From Phytopythium helicoides (taxonomy: Eukaryota > Oomycota > Peronosporomycetes > Pythiales > Pythiaceae), in NCBI GenBank assembly GCA_024867545.1, contig JANFNE010000011.1:1054001-1118000 (forward strand): 64,000 bases of DNA, written 5' to 3'. Positions 35,461-46,028 of this stretch are shown piece after piece. The notes below the pieces were generated by a model. The model ran no database searches. It saw only the letters and a program-made list of their open reading frames with translations, and was not told the origin of the DNA. The translations under genes were made by a program, and so were the position numbers. Position 1 is the first letter of the stretch. Every line of letters starts with the position of its first letter.

Positions 35461-37916
35461 CTATCGTTTTTCGCTGGCGGCGTCGCGGAGACGCCGCTTT
35501 ACAGCCTTGAGGTGCGACTTGATCGCCTTGACCTGGTTCGGATCGGCGTCCTCGCGGCCTTTTCGTCGTCGAGAGCGACCTTGATTTCCAACTTGAGCTT
35601 CCGGCACTGGTCTAGTGAGATATCTTGTCCGTATGGTGCCTTCAGCAGCTCTCCTGAGTCAATACTCTGTCGCAGTGGCCGCAGTGTGGTCGCAAAGTGA
35701 GAAATGCAGCGCTGTCGGCGATAAGCAAACCATGGCCCAAAATGTGGCGAGTGGATAAAGCCGGAATAAAGCGATCGCCACTTCGACTGCTTGATCACTC
35801 GCGGCAGCTTCTTAGGCTTGATGCTAGCAAGAAACCGCTAAAGTTGTTGTGAGAGTTGATTACTAGTTCCTAGCAGCGAACTGGATGCATCATCCACATA
35901 CCTGCTCATTGAATGGCTTCATGAAATCCTCTGCCTGCATGTACAGGTTGGATCGCTCGCCATTTGATTTCCAAATGCCAAAGTACTCCTCAAATGGCCG
36001 GAGGAACTCTTTGGTGAGCTTGCGGAAATGCTGATCGAGCGTGGTAGTGTGGTTAGCTTCTGCATCGTAGGAAAAATAGGCTCTTGATATCATACCTCCC
36101 GTAGGATTGCATTATTGATGGCTGAAAAAGGCTCTTCTTCTTGATTTGATGACTGACCACCACCACCACCAATAGGAGGAACAAGCTGCCGTAGAACCTT
36201 TGCATCTGGAGTGACATATCGGGGACATCGACGAAGAAGCTGGATACCACATTAGCAGCCCAATCTTCGCAATGAGCATCAAGCAGCCGAGAGAGCAACG
36301 TACAATTGCGCTATGGCCGGGTTCGTGGTTGTCGAGCTCATCGCTCTTCTGGATGCGTGTCGAGGCATCATCTTTTTCTTTCGATTTAGTAGACTTGGAA
36401 CTTGCATGACCAGCATCCGTTGATTCCTCGAGAAACGGGAAAAGAAGCGCGTTCGGCCAGCGATTGAGACTCTGGAACGACAGACAGGTTAGCTAACTAT
36501 CGACAGCACAAGTATCGAAGAAAACTCATTGGGATACTGCTCACCTTCAGGAAGAATGGGTTTGTTGTTCCAACGATTGTCTGAGCTTCAGGGTGATTCA
36601 CGCCATCCATTTGCCGCTGGACAAGTTCCTGCCCAACAAATCAGACGATAAATTAGATAGAGCTGGCTGACATCGGCACAATAGGGTAAGTGACGACGGA
36701 CATCGAAGTCAGCTTCGTAGATTGTGTAATAAGGTCGGTAGTCGCCTTGAAATTGTAGAGGGGCAATCAAGCTAGGCATGCCAATCGATGCGATATCAGT
36801 TTAGGTCGAGCTTGGGATCACCTCCGACCACAAACCTTGTAAATGCCAATGTTGCCTGACTACACGTTCGAGCGTTGGGCGACAACATGAGGATGCTTTC
36901 TCCAGTAATTGCAAGCTGCCACAGCAACCACAAACATTGTTCTGTGCCTGCAAAACTAGAGTACAAGCCAACGGTCTTCGGAACCGCGATGTCAGGTCTG
37001 CAGTCACCATTATGAGTCAATAGTCCGTAATCTCCGTACCTCGAAGGCAGAACTCTGGTGAGAGCGTTTTGACAACAGCAAGTCGCCGAACGACGGTGAT
37101 GGCGGGTGGGCTTGCTTGTTCACGACAAATTTCCCACCGCTCACGAGCACGGTTTCCTCGGACGCATCTTCACCGTCGTTATCATCGTCGTCGTCATCGG
37201 ACAAGTCTTCGCTCTCGGCAATAAAATGCGCGTTGGGCGGGGAGGGTGCTGCTGCCTCCTCCTCAAAGTCCCTATCAAGGTCGTCATAGTCCAGCAAGCG
37301 CGGAATGATGCACGAGATGTACGACCCCGCAAGTGGCAGTGATGTTGGGGTGTCGAACACGATAGCCGGCCTGTTGCGATCCAAGAAGGCAATCAGAGTT
37401 CACGAACGGCAAGTTGTTGTCACGAGTTCCTCGGTAGTGACGCACCATTCCTGGATATTATCGTACACCGCCGCCAGCACTTCGGCCCCGAACTGAAAGT
37501 ATAGCGGACCGACAACGCGCAGGATGCGGTCGTATAGGTCCACGAACGGGTGCTCGCTGATGAGCACGATGGACTTCTGGAAGTACCCGCGGCTGCGCGT
37601 CTCGTCCTTCTGCTGCCTAAAGAGCACGAACCCATAGAGGAACGGCGTGCTGCTGCAGAAGCCGTCAGTGCAAGCCCCGCCGGCGCGCAGACGCAGTCGC
37701 TGCAGCAACGCACTCGCCAGCGCCGTTGCGGAATCGCGCGACGAACTGCGTGTCGCCCTCGTCCTGGTTGTTGCTGTGCGGCAGCGACAGGTGGGCCACG
37801 CTCTTCTTGGCGCGCGCGTCCAGTCCGCAGTCCTCCGGATGCAGCGCGTCCAGGCTTTGGCCCGCGTCGATGTCGAACACCACGGTCGCCAGCGCTACCA
37901 GCCCATACTGGTTCAT
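35461..37916 (-). CDS. DENND6/AFI1-like DENN-domain Rab GEF
   Basis: Start ATG 37914-37916 (MNQYGLVALATVVFDID). Family signatures in order: GQSLDALHPEDCGL, FLYGFVLFRQQKDETRSRGY, FQKSIVLISEHPFVDLYDRI, PLAGSYISCIIPRL, TEQCLWLLWQLAITGES, QGDYRPYYTIYEADF, TIVGTTNPFFLK, SAINNAILRE, SGFIHSPHFGPWFAYRR. DENND6 proteins activate Rab14-type GTPases on endosomes. GT-AG introns: 37371-37445, 36976-37039, 36772-36835, 36629-36671, one near 36480-36545 and 35838-35901; one more near 36060-36095 gives a phase mismatch. Frame breaks are likely near 37703, 36300, 36190 and 35560; the last restores a basic C-terminus ending at 35461. The exact exon structure in 35.9-36.5 kb is uncertain. Confidence 0.85.
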
Positions 37917-38007
37917 CGTCCTCGAGAAAGTGCGAGTTGCCCTGGAATCAGGCAAAGTATTTCGCCAATATAGCCGCCATCCAGCATTTCGTGGTGCCAA
38001 GCGCAGC
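37917..38007. promoter_or_regulatory. Very short divergent promoter DENND6 / AsnRS
   Basis: Only 91 bp separate the two start codons, so both promoters and both 5' leaders must overlap here or extend into the genes. Confidence 0.6.
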
Positions 38008-39640
38008 ATGTGGAGCTGGAGCCGCCGCCTGCGCGCGCCGCCGGCGCTGCAGCCGCGCCGCGCCTTCTCCTCGGAGCTGCAGCGGCGCCGGCCGATCCGC
38101 CAGGTGCGCGCGCTTGCCGACGGGGAGCGCGTGGTCGTGGGCGGCTGGGTCAAGTCGGTGCGCAAGCACAAGTCGGTCACGTTCGTCAATGTGAACGACG
38201 GCTCGTGCCTCGCGGAGCTGCAGCTGACGCTGCCGGCGGAGGAGGAGCTGGCAGCCAAGAGCGGGTCGCTCGATGTGGACCTCGCGGATATCACGGTCGG
38301 CGCCAGCGTGTTCGCGGAGGGCGTGCTGCGGGAGGTGCCCGGCAAGACCAAGCGGCTCGAGCTGCACCCCGACTCGCTCCGCGTGCTCGGCACGTGCGAT
38401 GCGCAGGACTACCCGCTGCAGAAGAAGTACCACTCGCTCGAGTTCCTGCGAGAGAACCTGCACCTGCGCGCGCGCACCAATACCTTCGGTGCCGTCACAC
38501 GCGTCCGCAACGCGCTGAGGTGGGATTCTCCATCACCTAAGTGTATGTTACTGCGATGCTGATCGGCGTCCCGTTGCAGCCAAGGTTTACACTCGTACTT
38601 CCAGGAGAACGACTTTGTGCAGCTGCACAGCCCAATCTTGACGTCGAACGACTGCGAGGGTGCCGGCGAGATGTTCCGTATCGCCAAACCTGGTAAGACG
38701 CGCATGGTTTGACGGATCATCCTCCTTTCCAGAAGAGGCTCTGATGATTGCTGTGGATGACTATGCAGAGGGGAAAGACGAGTTTTTCGGCGCGCCAACA
38801 TATCTGACTGTCTCGGGACAGCTGCACGGCGAGATGTACGCGTGTGCGTTGGGGAAGATTTACACGTTTGGCCCGACCTTCCGCGCCGAGAACAGCAACA
38901 CGACGCGCCACTTGGCCGAGTTCTGGATGGTCGAGCCTGAGATAGCCTTTGCGGATCTCGATGACTGCATCGCGACTGCTCAGGGTGCCGTCCAGCGGTC
39001 CGTGAGCCAAGTTCTGGAAACATGTTCCGAGGATGTCGAGTTTTTCAACAAGACATACGACAAAGCACTACTAGATCGGCTTCAGCGTGTGAGCGAGGGC
39101 GATTTCGCTCGTCTCACGTATACAGAGGCAATCCAGGTGCTTCAGAATGCCAAGGGTGCAAAGTTTGAGAAGTTGCCGGAATGGGGTATGGATCTGCAGA
39201 CCGAGCACGAGCGCTTCCTCGCGGAAAAGTATGTCGGTGGTCCTGTGTTTGTGACCGACTACCCTGCTGATATCAAGGCATTCTACATGCGCAAGAACAA
39301 CCCCGATACGGAGGGCCGCGAGACGGTGGCTGGAATGGACTTATTGGTGCCGAAGATCGGCGAGCTTGTCGGTGGAAGTGTCCGTGAGGAGCGGTTTGAG
39401 CTGTTGGATGCGAAAATGCGCCAACTTGGACTGATCTCTGGAGAAGTGCCCGACCTCGATGCCGACCACGAAAGTGGTGCTGGTGACTTGAAGTGGTATC
39501 TGGACCTGCGTCGCTTTGGAACTGTCCCCCATGCAGGCTGGGGACTCGGATTCGAGCGATTGGTGCTGTTTGCGACGGGTATGGACAACATTCGTGATGT
39601 GATTCCGCTGCCGCGCTTCCCTGGTCAGTGCAAGCACTAA
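38008..39640 (+). CDS. Asparaginyl-tRNA synthetase, probably mitochondrial or dual-targeted
   Basis: Exons 38008-38519, 38580-38692, 38769-39640; 498 residues, frame-clean. The N-terminus ([20 protein letters not shown]) is Arg-rich and lacks acids, as in a mitochondrial presequence. Then come the OB-fold anticodon-binding domain ([20 protein letters not shown]) and the class II catalytic core: motif 2 [20 protein letters not shown] and motif 3 [10 protein letters not shown]. The GAGEMFRI and [11 protein letters not shown] phrases are typical of AsnRS rather than AspRS. It charges tRNA-Asn. Both introns (60 and 76 bp) are GT-AG and fall at conserved codons ([24 protein letters not shown]). 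Confidence 0.93.
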
Positions 39641-39981
39641 ACCATTCACTGGTCATGAACAAAGTCTCTAGAAATTTGATAAAGACGACGACCAATGGAA
39701 CCCAAGCATGTGTTGCATTTTTGTACGTTTGTTAGGATATAGTTTGCGTGCTCACAAACGAGGCTCGAGTCCTCGCGCGAACGACGGCTAGGTCCACCAG
39801 CAGCAGTCTGCTTGATGTGGGTGTGCTCGTAAGGCGCAGTGTACAGATTTACATCGACACACAGTGGTTGTTCTGTGGATTGCCGCTTATAGGCTGAAGA
39901 ATTGGTGGTTGGAGGGTGTGGAGCCGTCTTGCCGCGAATGGCTGAGAAGTTGTCAGGGATGGAGCGACGGAAAACGTCGAG
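39641..39981. other. Convergent spacer AsnRS / HSF
   Basis: 341 bp without a gene. Confidence 0.5.
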
Positions 39982-41886
39982 TCATTGAGGGAACAGCTTG
40001 CTCATCAGGTCGCGGTTGATCTCGAGCAGCTTGGTCTTGTCTTTAGAGAGTGATCCATTCTCATGCTGGAGCATGCTGCGGTCATTTTTGAGGGACTGAA
40101 TCTCGCGATGGCGGACTTCCAGAAGCTGCTTCAGCGCATCGTTTTCTTCTAAGACGAACTTCAGCTGCGCCTCGAGACGGTTGGTGTACAGGCTGTGTCC
40201 GAGCAGAAAGCTTTGGAGCGAGGTCATGCTATCGTTCGAGTCTGCAGGTTGATTGCATTTCGTTGCAGTTTCAGCACTCCCTGAAGCTTCCGAGCCCCTC
40301 GATTTCTTGATATGAAGCAAGATGTTGACTGGATCATTGAACGATGGAGATGGAGCCGCATGTTGGTCACTTGTGCCAAGACTGCTTGACGAAGGGAAAG
40401 ACCCTGTCGGAAAGTCAGGGCGAATTGGAGCAAGCGGTGACAGCATACCACTCGAAACCATGGAGGGCGCATACTCTTGGTGTCCGTTCGCTAAAGCGCC
40501 GAGATCAGGCGCGCTGGACTGCTGTCGCCGAATGATGCGGTTCCGTACAATATCAAGGGTCGGCAATGACCCACTTGAGAGCCCACCGAGTGGAGATAGC
40601 TTGCTCATTGAGACCCCATCTGTGACCGTGGGCTTTGCTTCAGATTTTACTGAAACAGGGACAGGCATCTCCGGCGAAGCTCCATTCTCGCGCTCGGGGA
40701 AGTCCTTTCTGTCCATCTTCTTTGCCTTCTTCTTGCACTCGGAGGCTGCCAGCGGAGAGATCACGTTGTTTAGAAGCGGCTGTGCTCCTGGCAAGTACTG
40801 TGAGATACTGTCTTGGCCAAAGCCGAAGGGCTGGCGCGCAGTGGCATGAGGCGTCGTCATCGAGCTGATCGGGATGCCGTTTGCTGCAGGGTGAATAAGC
40901 ACATTGGACGCAGTCGACGGCCGCTGGATCACCATGCCCGATGACGACGAGCTAAGTCTCTCATCCGACGGGAGCTTCCGCTTTCCCGTTGCAGTCGGCG
41001 ACGTCTGCGGGGTCCGCTTGGCGCCGGTGCGTTCCTGCCCACCCGTAGAGCCGTTGCTACTCTGGTCCGGGCTGGGAGTCCTGCGCGGGGCCTTCTTCCG
41101 CTTGATGAGCTGCAGCATCTCTGGTTGGTTCTGTCGAAAGCACGGGTGGCTGAAGGTGCAAATGTCGGTCTTGGACTTGGTCCACTTGCGGAAGCCAAAG
41201 TAGTTGAGCTGGCGCTGGAAGCTGTGAAAGTTGGTGTGGTTGAAGTACTTGGGCAAGATCTTCTCCGTGACGGTCTCGGGACTCAGGATTTGCAGCGCGG
41301 AGCCGTCCTCGGACCACCGAATCACGCGCGAGTCCTCGACCTCGAGGATCTCGTACAGCAGCAGGAGGAACTTGGGTGCCTCGGGCTTGGCCCTCTTGCC
41401 GCTCTCTTTGACCGCCGGCGCCGCCACGGCTGCTGTCGACCACCCGGCAGGCGCGCCACTCGCGCTCTTGGCCTGGGCCCGCAGCGCCACCGCCGCCAGC
41501 AGCGCCTTCTCCACCGCCGCGTCGCCCTTGCCGCCGTCCAGGCGCGCGAGCGTCGGCCGCGCGAGCCCCACGCCGCCGCCCTTGTCTCCGCCGCCGCTTC
41601 GGTCCTTCGGGAGCTGCTGCTGCTGATGCTGCGCCATCTCGCCCTCCGCGACCATCTCAAGGCTCGGGGTCCAGCTACGTGCGGCGCTTGCTGACTCGCT
41701 TCCGACTGCCGCGGGGCCTCGCGACGAGAGCGCAGAAGATCTGCGGCCGACCGAGAGGCTCGAAAAGTTAGAGCGAGAGGGGTTGAGTTCGAAAAAATCA
41801 GCAACTCGCCAACTGCCTACCCTCGCCAACAGCGTATGCCGGAACCGAGGGCGGCGAGATGCGGCAGGACAGGGGCGATCGACCAT
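39982..41886 (-). CDS. Heat-shock-factor-type transcription factor
   Basis: A single frame from ATG 41884-41886, 634 residues. The HSF DNA-binding domain spans ~171-266: PKFLLLLYEILEVED, IRWSEDGSALQI, ILPKYFNHTNFHSFQRQLN (recognition helix), YGFRKW-like YFGFRKWTKSKTDICTF, then a Lys-rich stretch. The middle is Ser/Pro-rich; the C-terminus (~565-634) is a coiled coil (LEAQLKFVLEENDALKQLLE) likely used for oligomerisation. It binds nGAAn repeats in stress-gene promoters by family knowledge. The first ~77 residues look unlike protein; the ATG at residue 78 (MVAEGEMAQHQQQQ) may be the true start. Confidence 0.9.
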   Translation of the reverse strand: MVDRPCPAASRRPRFRHTLLARVGSWRVADFFELNPSRSNFSSLSVGRRSSALSSRGPAAVGSESASAARSWTPSLEMVAEGEMAQHQQQQLPKDRSGGGDKGGGVGLARPTLARLDGGKGDAAVEKALLAAVALRAQAKSASGAPAGWSTAAVAAPAVKESGKRAKPEAPKFLLLLYEILEVEDSRVIRWSEDGSALQILSPETVTEKILPKYFNHTNFHSFQRQLNYFGFRKWTKSKTDICTFSHPCFRQNQPEMLQLIKRKKAPRRTPSPDQSSNGSTGGQERTGAKRTPQTSPTATGKRKLPSDERLSSSSSGMVIQRPSTASNVLIHPAANGIPISSMTTPHATARQPFGFGQDSISQYLPGAQPLLNNVISPLAASECKKKAKKMDRKDFPERENGASPEMPVPVSVKSEAKPTVTDGVSMSKLSPLGGLSSGSLPTLDIVRNRIIRRQQSSAPDLGALANGHQEYAPSMVSSGMLSPLAPIRPDFPTGSFPSSSSLGTSDQHAAPSPSFNDPVNILLHIKKSRGSEASGSAETATKCNQPADSNDSMTSLQSFLLGHSLYTNRLEAQLKFVLEENDALKQLLEVRHREIQSLKNDRSMLQHENGSLSKDKTKLLEINRDLMSKLFPQ

Positions 41887-42790
41887 AATGAAACGCAGAT
41901 CAAAAAAGGCTGGATGAGAGGACCTATCAACCTCTCCAAAAGCTTATTGCAAGGCGCATTAAGCCGTCTCCGCCAATCAGAGACGTTTCTATACAAACGC
42001 TTATAGTAAGATGAAAAGTTCCTTAGGATACCTGCTGTTCCACTCCGCTTCGCCGAACGTGCGTACCACAGGCTGTTTGAAAGGCTGAGTCTGTTGGATA
42101 GATTGAATGGAAAAAAAGAATGTAGCCTGCTGATTGGCTCAAAGTAGGACGTCTCGTCAATTCAATTCTTCTCTATAACGTCGACTTTGTGAGCATAAAT
42201 CAACAAATATAAGTCGACGTGAAGCCTCTGATCAATACAGAATTATCTGCCAATCAGAGTCGCGGAAGCCTTAACGATATCACTGTGTTTGGTCATACTA
42301 GTATTGTGTATTTCCCCAATCAGAACGCTCGTAACGATAAATATTCAGCTGGCCGCCTGTGCGGTCAACGGGAAGGTTGAGCGAACGAAACGATCGATAG
42401 GGGTAAGTGTATGAAGTGGCTTACCTACACTGAACGATGTCTGCGTGGAGAGGTAGCAAGTGCAATTATAATTGAAAGAGCGGCGACTACTAGTAGCTGG
42501 GTTTCGAGTATGATATGTCATAGTTCACGCTGCCACGACGCGTGGGAAGCTGCGATTTCTAGTTTTCCGATTGAGAGCTGCCAGAGAAATCCCTGATAAT
42601 GCTGTCCAAGCGGCCATTACTAAGCCGTTACATGGAATTTTACCACACCATTATGGAATGAATACACTCGAATACTGCTGACTTACACATCCACTAAAGC
42701 TGGGGCATGCTTAAGCGCAACAATCTCCATCAAAAGCTTTAAGGCAACGGAACCAGTATCATTACTACTTTGAGGCAAACGATCTTCTAT
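41887..42790. other. AT-richer intergenic DNA upstream of the HSF gene
   Basis: About 900 bp, lower in GC than the gene-bearing parts. No gene is seen; the only frames are short and have no protein character. Confidence 0.5.
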
Positions 42791-42794
42791 GAAG

Positions 42795-43155
42795 CAGTCT
42801 GTGGTTGGTGACGATCCGCGTCTAATTGTGCTGAACTCCGCGAAGCTTCGACACCGCATCATAAGCGAATGCCACGACACAAAATACAGTGGGCACCCTG
42901 GAGCCGAGCACACTTACTTGACGCTCTCGCAGTGTTTTTACTGGTCAAAGATGATTTAGTCAATCCAGAAGTACATAGCAGATTGCGAGCCGTGTCGACG
43001 CAACAAGCCTCAGTTGACGACGCCATCAGAGCTGCCAAAACCATGAACCATCCTGAAGGAGTGCTGGCGTTCCGTCTCCATATATTTCATCACCAAGTTG
43101 TCAGTGGCCAAGGCGAAGTTCGACTCTATTTGGGTTGTTGTCGGCCGCCTGTGAT
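42795..43155 (+). mobile_element. Degenerate Ty3/gypsy integrase fragment
   Basis: The + frame reads DDPRLIVLNSAKLRHRIISE, then CHD..SGHPGAEHTYLTLSQCFYW, then a C-x2-C (DCEPCRRNKPQ) and the start of the core (WRSVSIYFITKL). That is the HHCC zinc-binding domain of gypsy-type integrases followed by the edge of the catalytic core. In-frame stops at 42957-42959, 43044-43046 and 43152-43154 show that it is dead. No matching reverse transcriptase, protease or LTR pair is visible nearby, so it is an isolated relic. Confidence 0.8.
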
Positions 43156-44611
43156 AAAGCGCTTGCGCTCGAAACTCACCAACCGATACGCACGCACACA
43201 GAGATCTCTACACGCATGCACATGACCGGTGGTGGTGGAGCCGACAAGCGCACGCGGGGAGCTCCTGAAGGGAACTCGGACCCACAGCGCGCTAGAGAGG
43301 GCTCGCGAAAGCCACTCCCAAGGCAGTACCTTGGAGCGCTATGATCCCCGTTGAGCGGCTCGGGATCAGGAGATCTAAATGGGCGATTCAAGAGCCGGTC
43401 CGAGACTTGTGGCAGTCGGGTCTATCACGGACCAACACATACAAACGTTAAAATGCAAAGGTTCTTTCAGGAGCGTTGTCCGCTTCCTGAGGAATCAACC
43501 AGCGGATGTATAGCTACACCTCAGAGCTCTGCAGGACTCTGAGGCACACACATATACTGCCTAAACATGCACCACTTACCCACGGGTGCGCTGGAGTCGA
43601 ATAGACCCTTTGCCCAGCTTTCACTTGTTTCTTCACTTGATTCATCGCTTGTTTTCAACATCCTGTATCACAGTATGAAATGGAGGAGTTCGGGACGTAG
43701 CGCACACAACTGCACACGTCCATCGCTCAACCAAATATGGAATCAACAGCAATGTGCACTGGTAGCGCGCACTTACCGCCGAATGGGGCTGGATGGGGCT
43801 GAGGCTCGCTGGACTTTCTTACGACGTGTTCCCAACCTTGGAAGAGGTTGGGGAGGATGCACAGTACGCGGGAGGGTCTCGAGTTCGCGGCAAATTGGGA
43901 AGTCTGTATTGACCCTTTGGGATAAGAGAAACCCTCATTTTCCTTACCTTATACAGGTTTTCAAGTCACTTTGGCCTCTGAGTATACCGTCCGTGATGGT
44001 CCCGAGGATTGTTTTGTCGACCTTGGGGCAGGTCTCTAATACCTTGGAGAAGTGTACCTTAGCGTGAGATGTTTGAGCATGCGGCTGGCACGACATTCCC
44101 GTAGCTCCGCGTATTACACCATTCAGGGGACTATATCCCCAACGTCCTGGAGTAAGGAGCTACTTTACAATACACTGGATTGGTAGCCGTCATACCAGAA
44201 GAACTGGAGGAATGTGGGGAATGCATTGAGAAACGCTCCGGGATCGCAGAACTAGACGGACTCGCCGACGGTTCCGCGGTACAGCGTGTTGACACCGGTT
44301 GAACCGCTCGATTACCTCGACGCAACCGCGTGCAGCTAGTTCGCTCTCCTTGGTTTCCTCTATTCTCCAATTTGCCAGCTAGTGCACTAGTGGTCTTCTC
44401 AATACTTCGCGTCGCCCTTCTCCAACCCTACGCGATGAGCTCTCCATGGCAGGGAGGCCCATGTAGGCCTTTTATACGCATGCTGCTACAAGACGCTGCG
44501 TTCCCTACGGTTTTACTTCCTACGGAAGAGGGAACAAGAGAACGCATCGTTTCCAAGCCAATTAAGGAGTGTATTCGATTTTTTTGGGTTTTCCTCCTGC
44601 TACTTCCTACG
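43156..44611. other. Unassigned repeat-like DNA
   Basis: About 1.4 kb with only fragmentary frames (for example a 166-codon + frame from about 43567 with no recognisable motif). It probably contains old transposon sequence, given the integrase and chromodomain-like pieces on either side. Confidence 0.35.
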
Positions 44612-44848
44612 CTATCGTCCCCTATTCGCGGCGCGATCGCCGAGCCTATTGACATTCATATAAATCGCCAAACTGTTGATTCGCGCCAGAAAGCCGTCCT
44701 CGATCAACAGATCCCGCGACTCCCACGGCGGACACCACTCTATCAAGTATTCCCAGCCCCGTCCGTTCGTACAACGCCTACAACGCACAACAGGTCGCAC
44801 TTCATAGACCTCGTCGCGCGCACGTGAGATTTTGAAGCCATCCGACAA
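44612..44848 (-). pseudogene. Chromodomain-like fragment
   Basis: A minus-strand frame contains DEVYEVRPVVRCRRCTNGRG followed by WEYLIEWCPPWES. The Y-E-V start, the Y-L-I-x-W centre and the W-E pair match the chromodomain pattern found at the C-terminus of many gypsy (chromovirus-like) integrases. It lies on the opposite strand from the 42.8-43.2 kb integrase piece, so it comes from another insertion. It has no start and is short. Confidence 0.45.
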
Positions 44849-45161
44849 CTCCTACTCGGTATCACCGAAGAGGCCACGGCAGCCTGAGCATTCATCTGGA
44901 TTGCCGCATCGGTCTCTGACGGGTCGTCCGGGACCGTAGAGTCGATATTTGATTGTTGGTCGTGGCAGAAAAAAATCGAATGCGGAAGAAGACTCGACAA
45001 TGAAGGAACACGGTGGAGGCTTCAGGAAGTCGAGAGATGTAATGGGGGCTAAACTCGCACATGAAAACACGAGTGAGAAGGTGCTCACTTCCCACCAGCA
45101 ATGGATCAAGCACCAGAAGACTTCCTCATGTTCACGGAGTGGTTGGAATTTGAGGTTGATG

Positions 45162-46028
45162 CTACAGAAGCAAACTCGGACACCAACCATAACAGCACAA
45201 TGGCACCGCAGCCCCCACTATTAGGTAAACTGTTATGTGCCGCTGATCCTTTCCCTCTGGTGACTCGCGGATCTTGACGAAATGAACTCCTTCAGCAAAC
45301 CTCGCCCTAGAAGGAACTTTCTCGTCTTTAAACCCAAATGCTTTGGCCACGTCGTTAGCATTGAAGAAAATGAATTTGTTTCTTGTCCGATCCCCACGAA
45401 TGTCGCCTTTAAATATACGTGTCCTACACGTATACTTTGTTTGCTCTGAGTTCTACTAAGGTTCCTTACGTTTTGCCGACCTTACATCCGCGCTGCTGCC
45501 AATAGTAACTATAGACCACTATTCTAACTCTACAGCATTTCAGGAGAATCAAGCTAAAGCGTAATGAAAGTTGTTTCTCTCCTTTGTCTCTTTGTCAGAA
45601 GAATGGAGCTCAAGATCAACACCGTCGAAAGAGGTCTCAGCAGGCTGAGCGTCCATCGACATAGCAGGAAGCTGCTCCAGATGGGTCGGCTGTGCCTCGT
45701 CCTCGATGAGCAACAGGTCAAGATCCAAGACATCGAAGTCGACCCGACCGGTCGTAGCTGGAATCTGCACAGATCCGCTGGTAGCAGCAGTCGCGAGAAA
45801 ACTCAGGGACTCGAAGCTAATGCGGCCAAGATAGTCGCGATCCGACAGCTGATCGCGATCAGCAACCTGTTCCAGCGAATTACTCACTTCGCGCTCATCA
45901 ATCTGACCTTCTTCATGCTCGGAGAGTTCACCCTCCTCACGCTCCTGCCGTCGCCCGGTAGGAGTGCGAGCGTTGACGCCACTGAAAAAGAAGACCGCGG
46001 GGATGTTTCTCACAACCACCGAGCAAAC
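45162..46028 (-). pseudogene. Decayed gene: acidic region plus Bro-N/KilA-N-like segment
   Basis: Two minus-strand stretches in the same frame, 45549-46028 and 45162-45457, are separated by a few stops over about 90 bp (possibly an unrecognised intron). The first is acidic and natural-looking (REEGELSEHEEGQIDEREV). The second has the wording of a Bro-N/KilA-N-type DNA-binding domain: KFIFFNANDVAKAFGFKDEK and a downstream GVHFVKIRE. Such domains occur in large DNA viruses, phages and some eukaryotic transposons. No ATG start is visible. Origin (virus-derived or transposon) cannot be settled from the sequence. Confidence 0.3.

Noticed and set aside
41887..42790. Search for heat-shock elements (nGAAnnTTCn repeats) upstream of the HSF gene.
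   Set aside because: Only scattered partial matches were seen; none forms a convincing three-unit element.
43567..44067. A 166-codon + frame at 43.6 kb.
   Set aside because: No motif and no plausible partner; likely chance in repeat-derived DNA.
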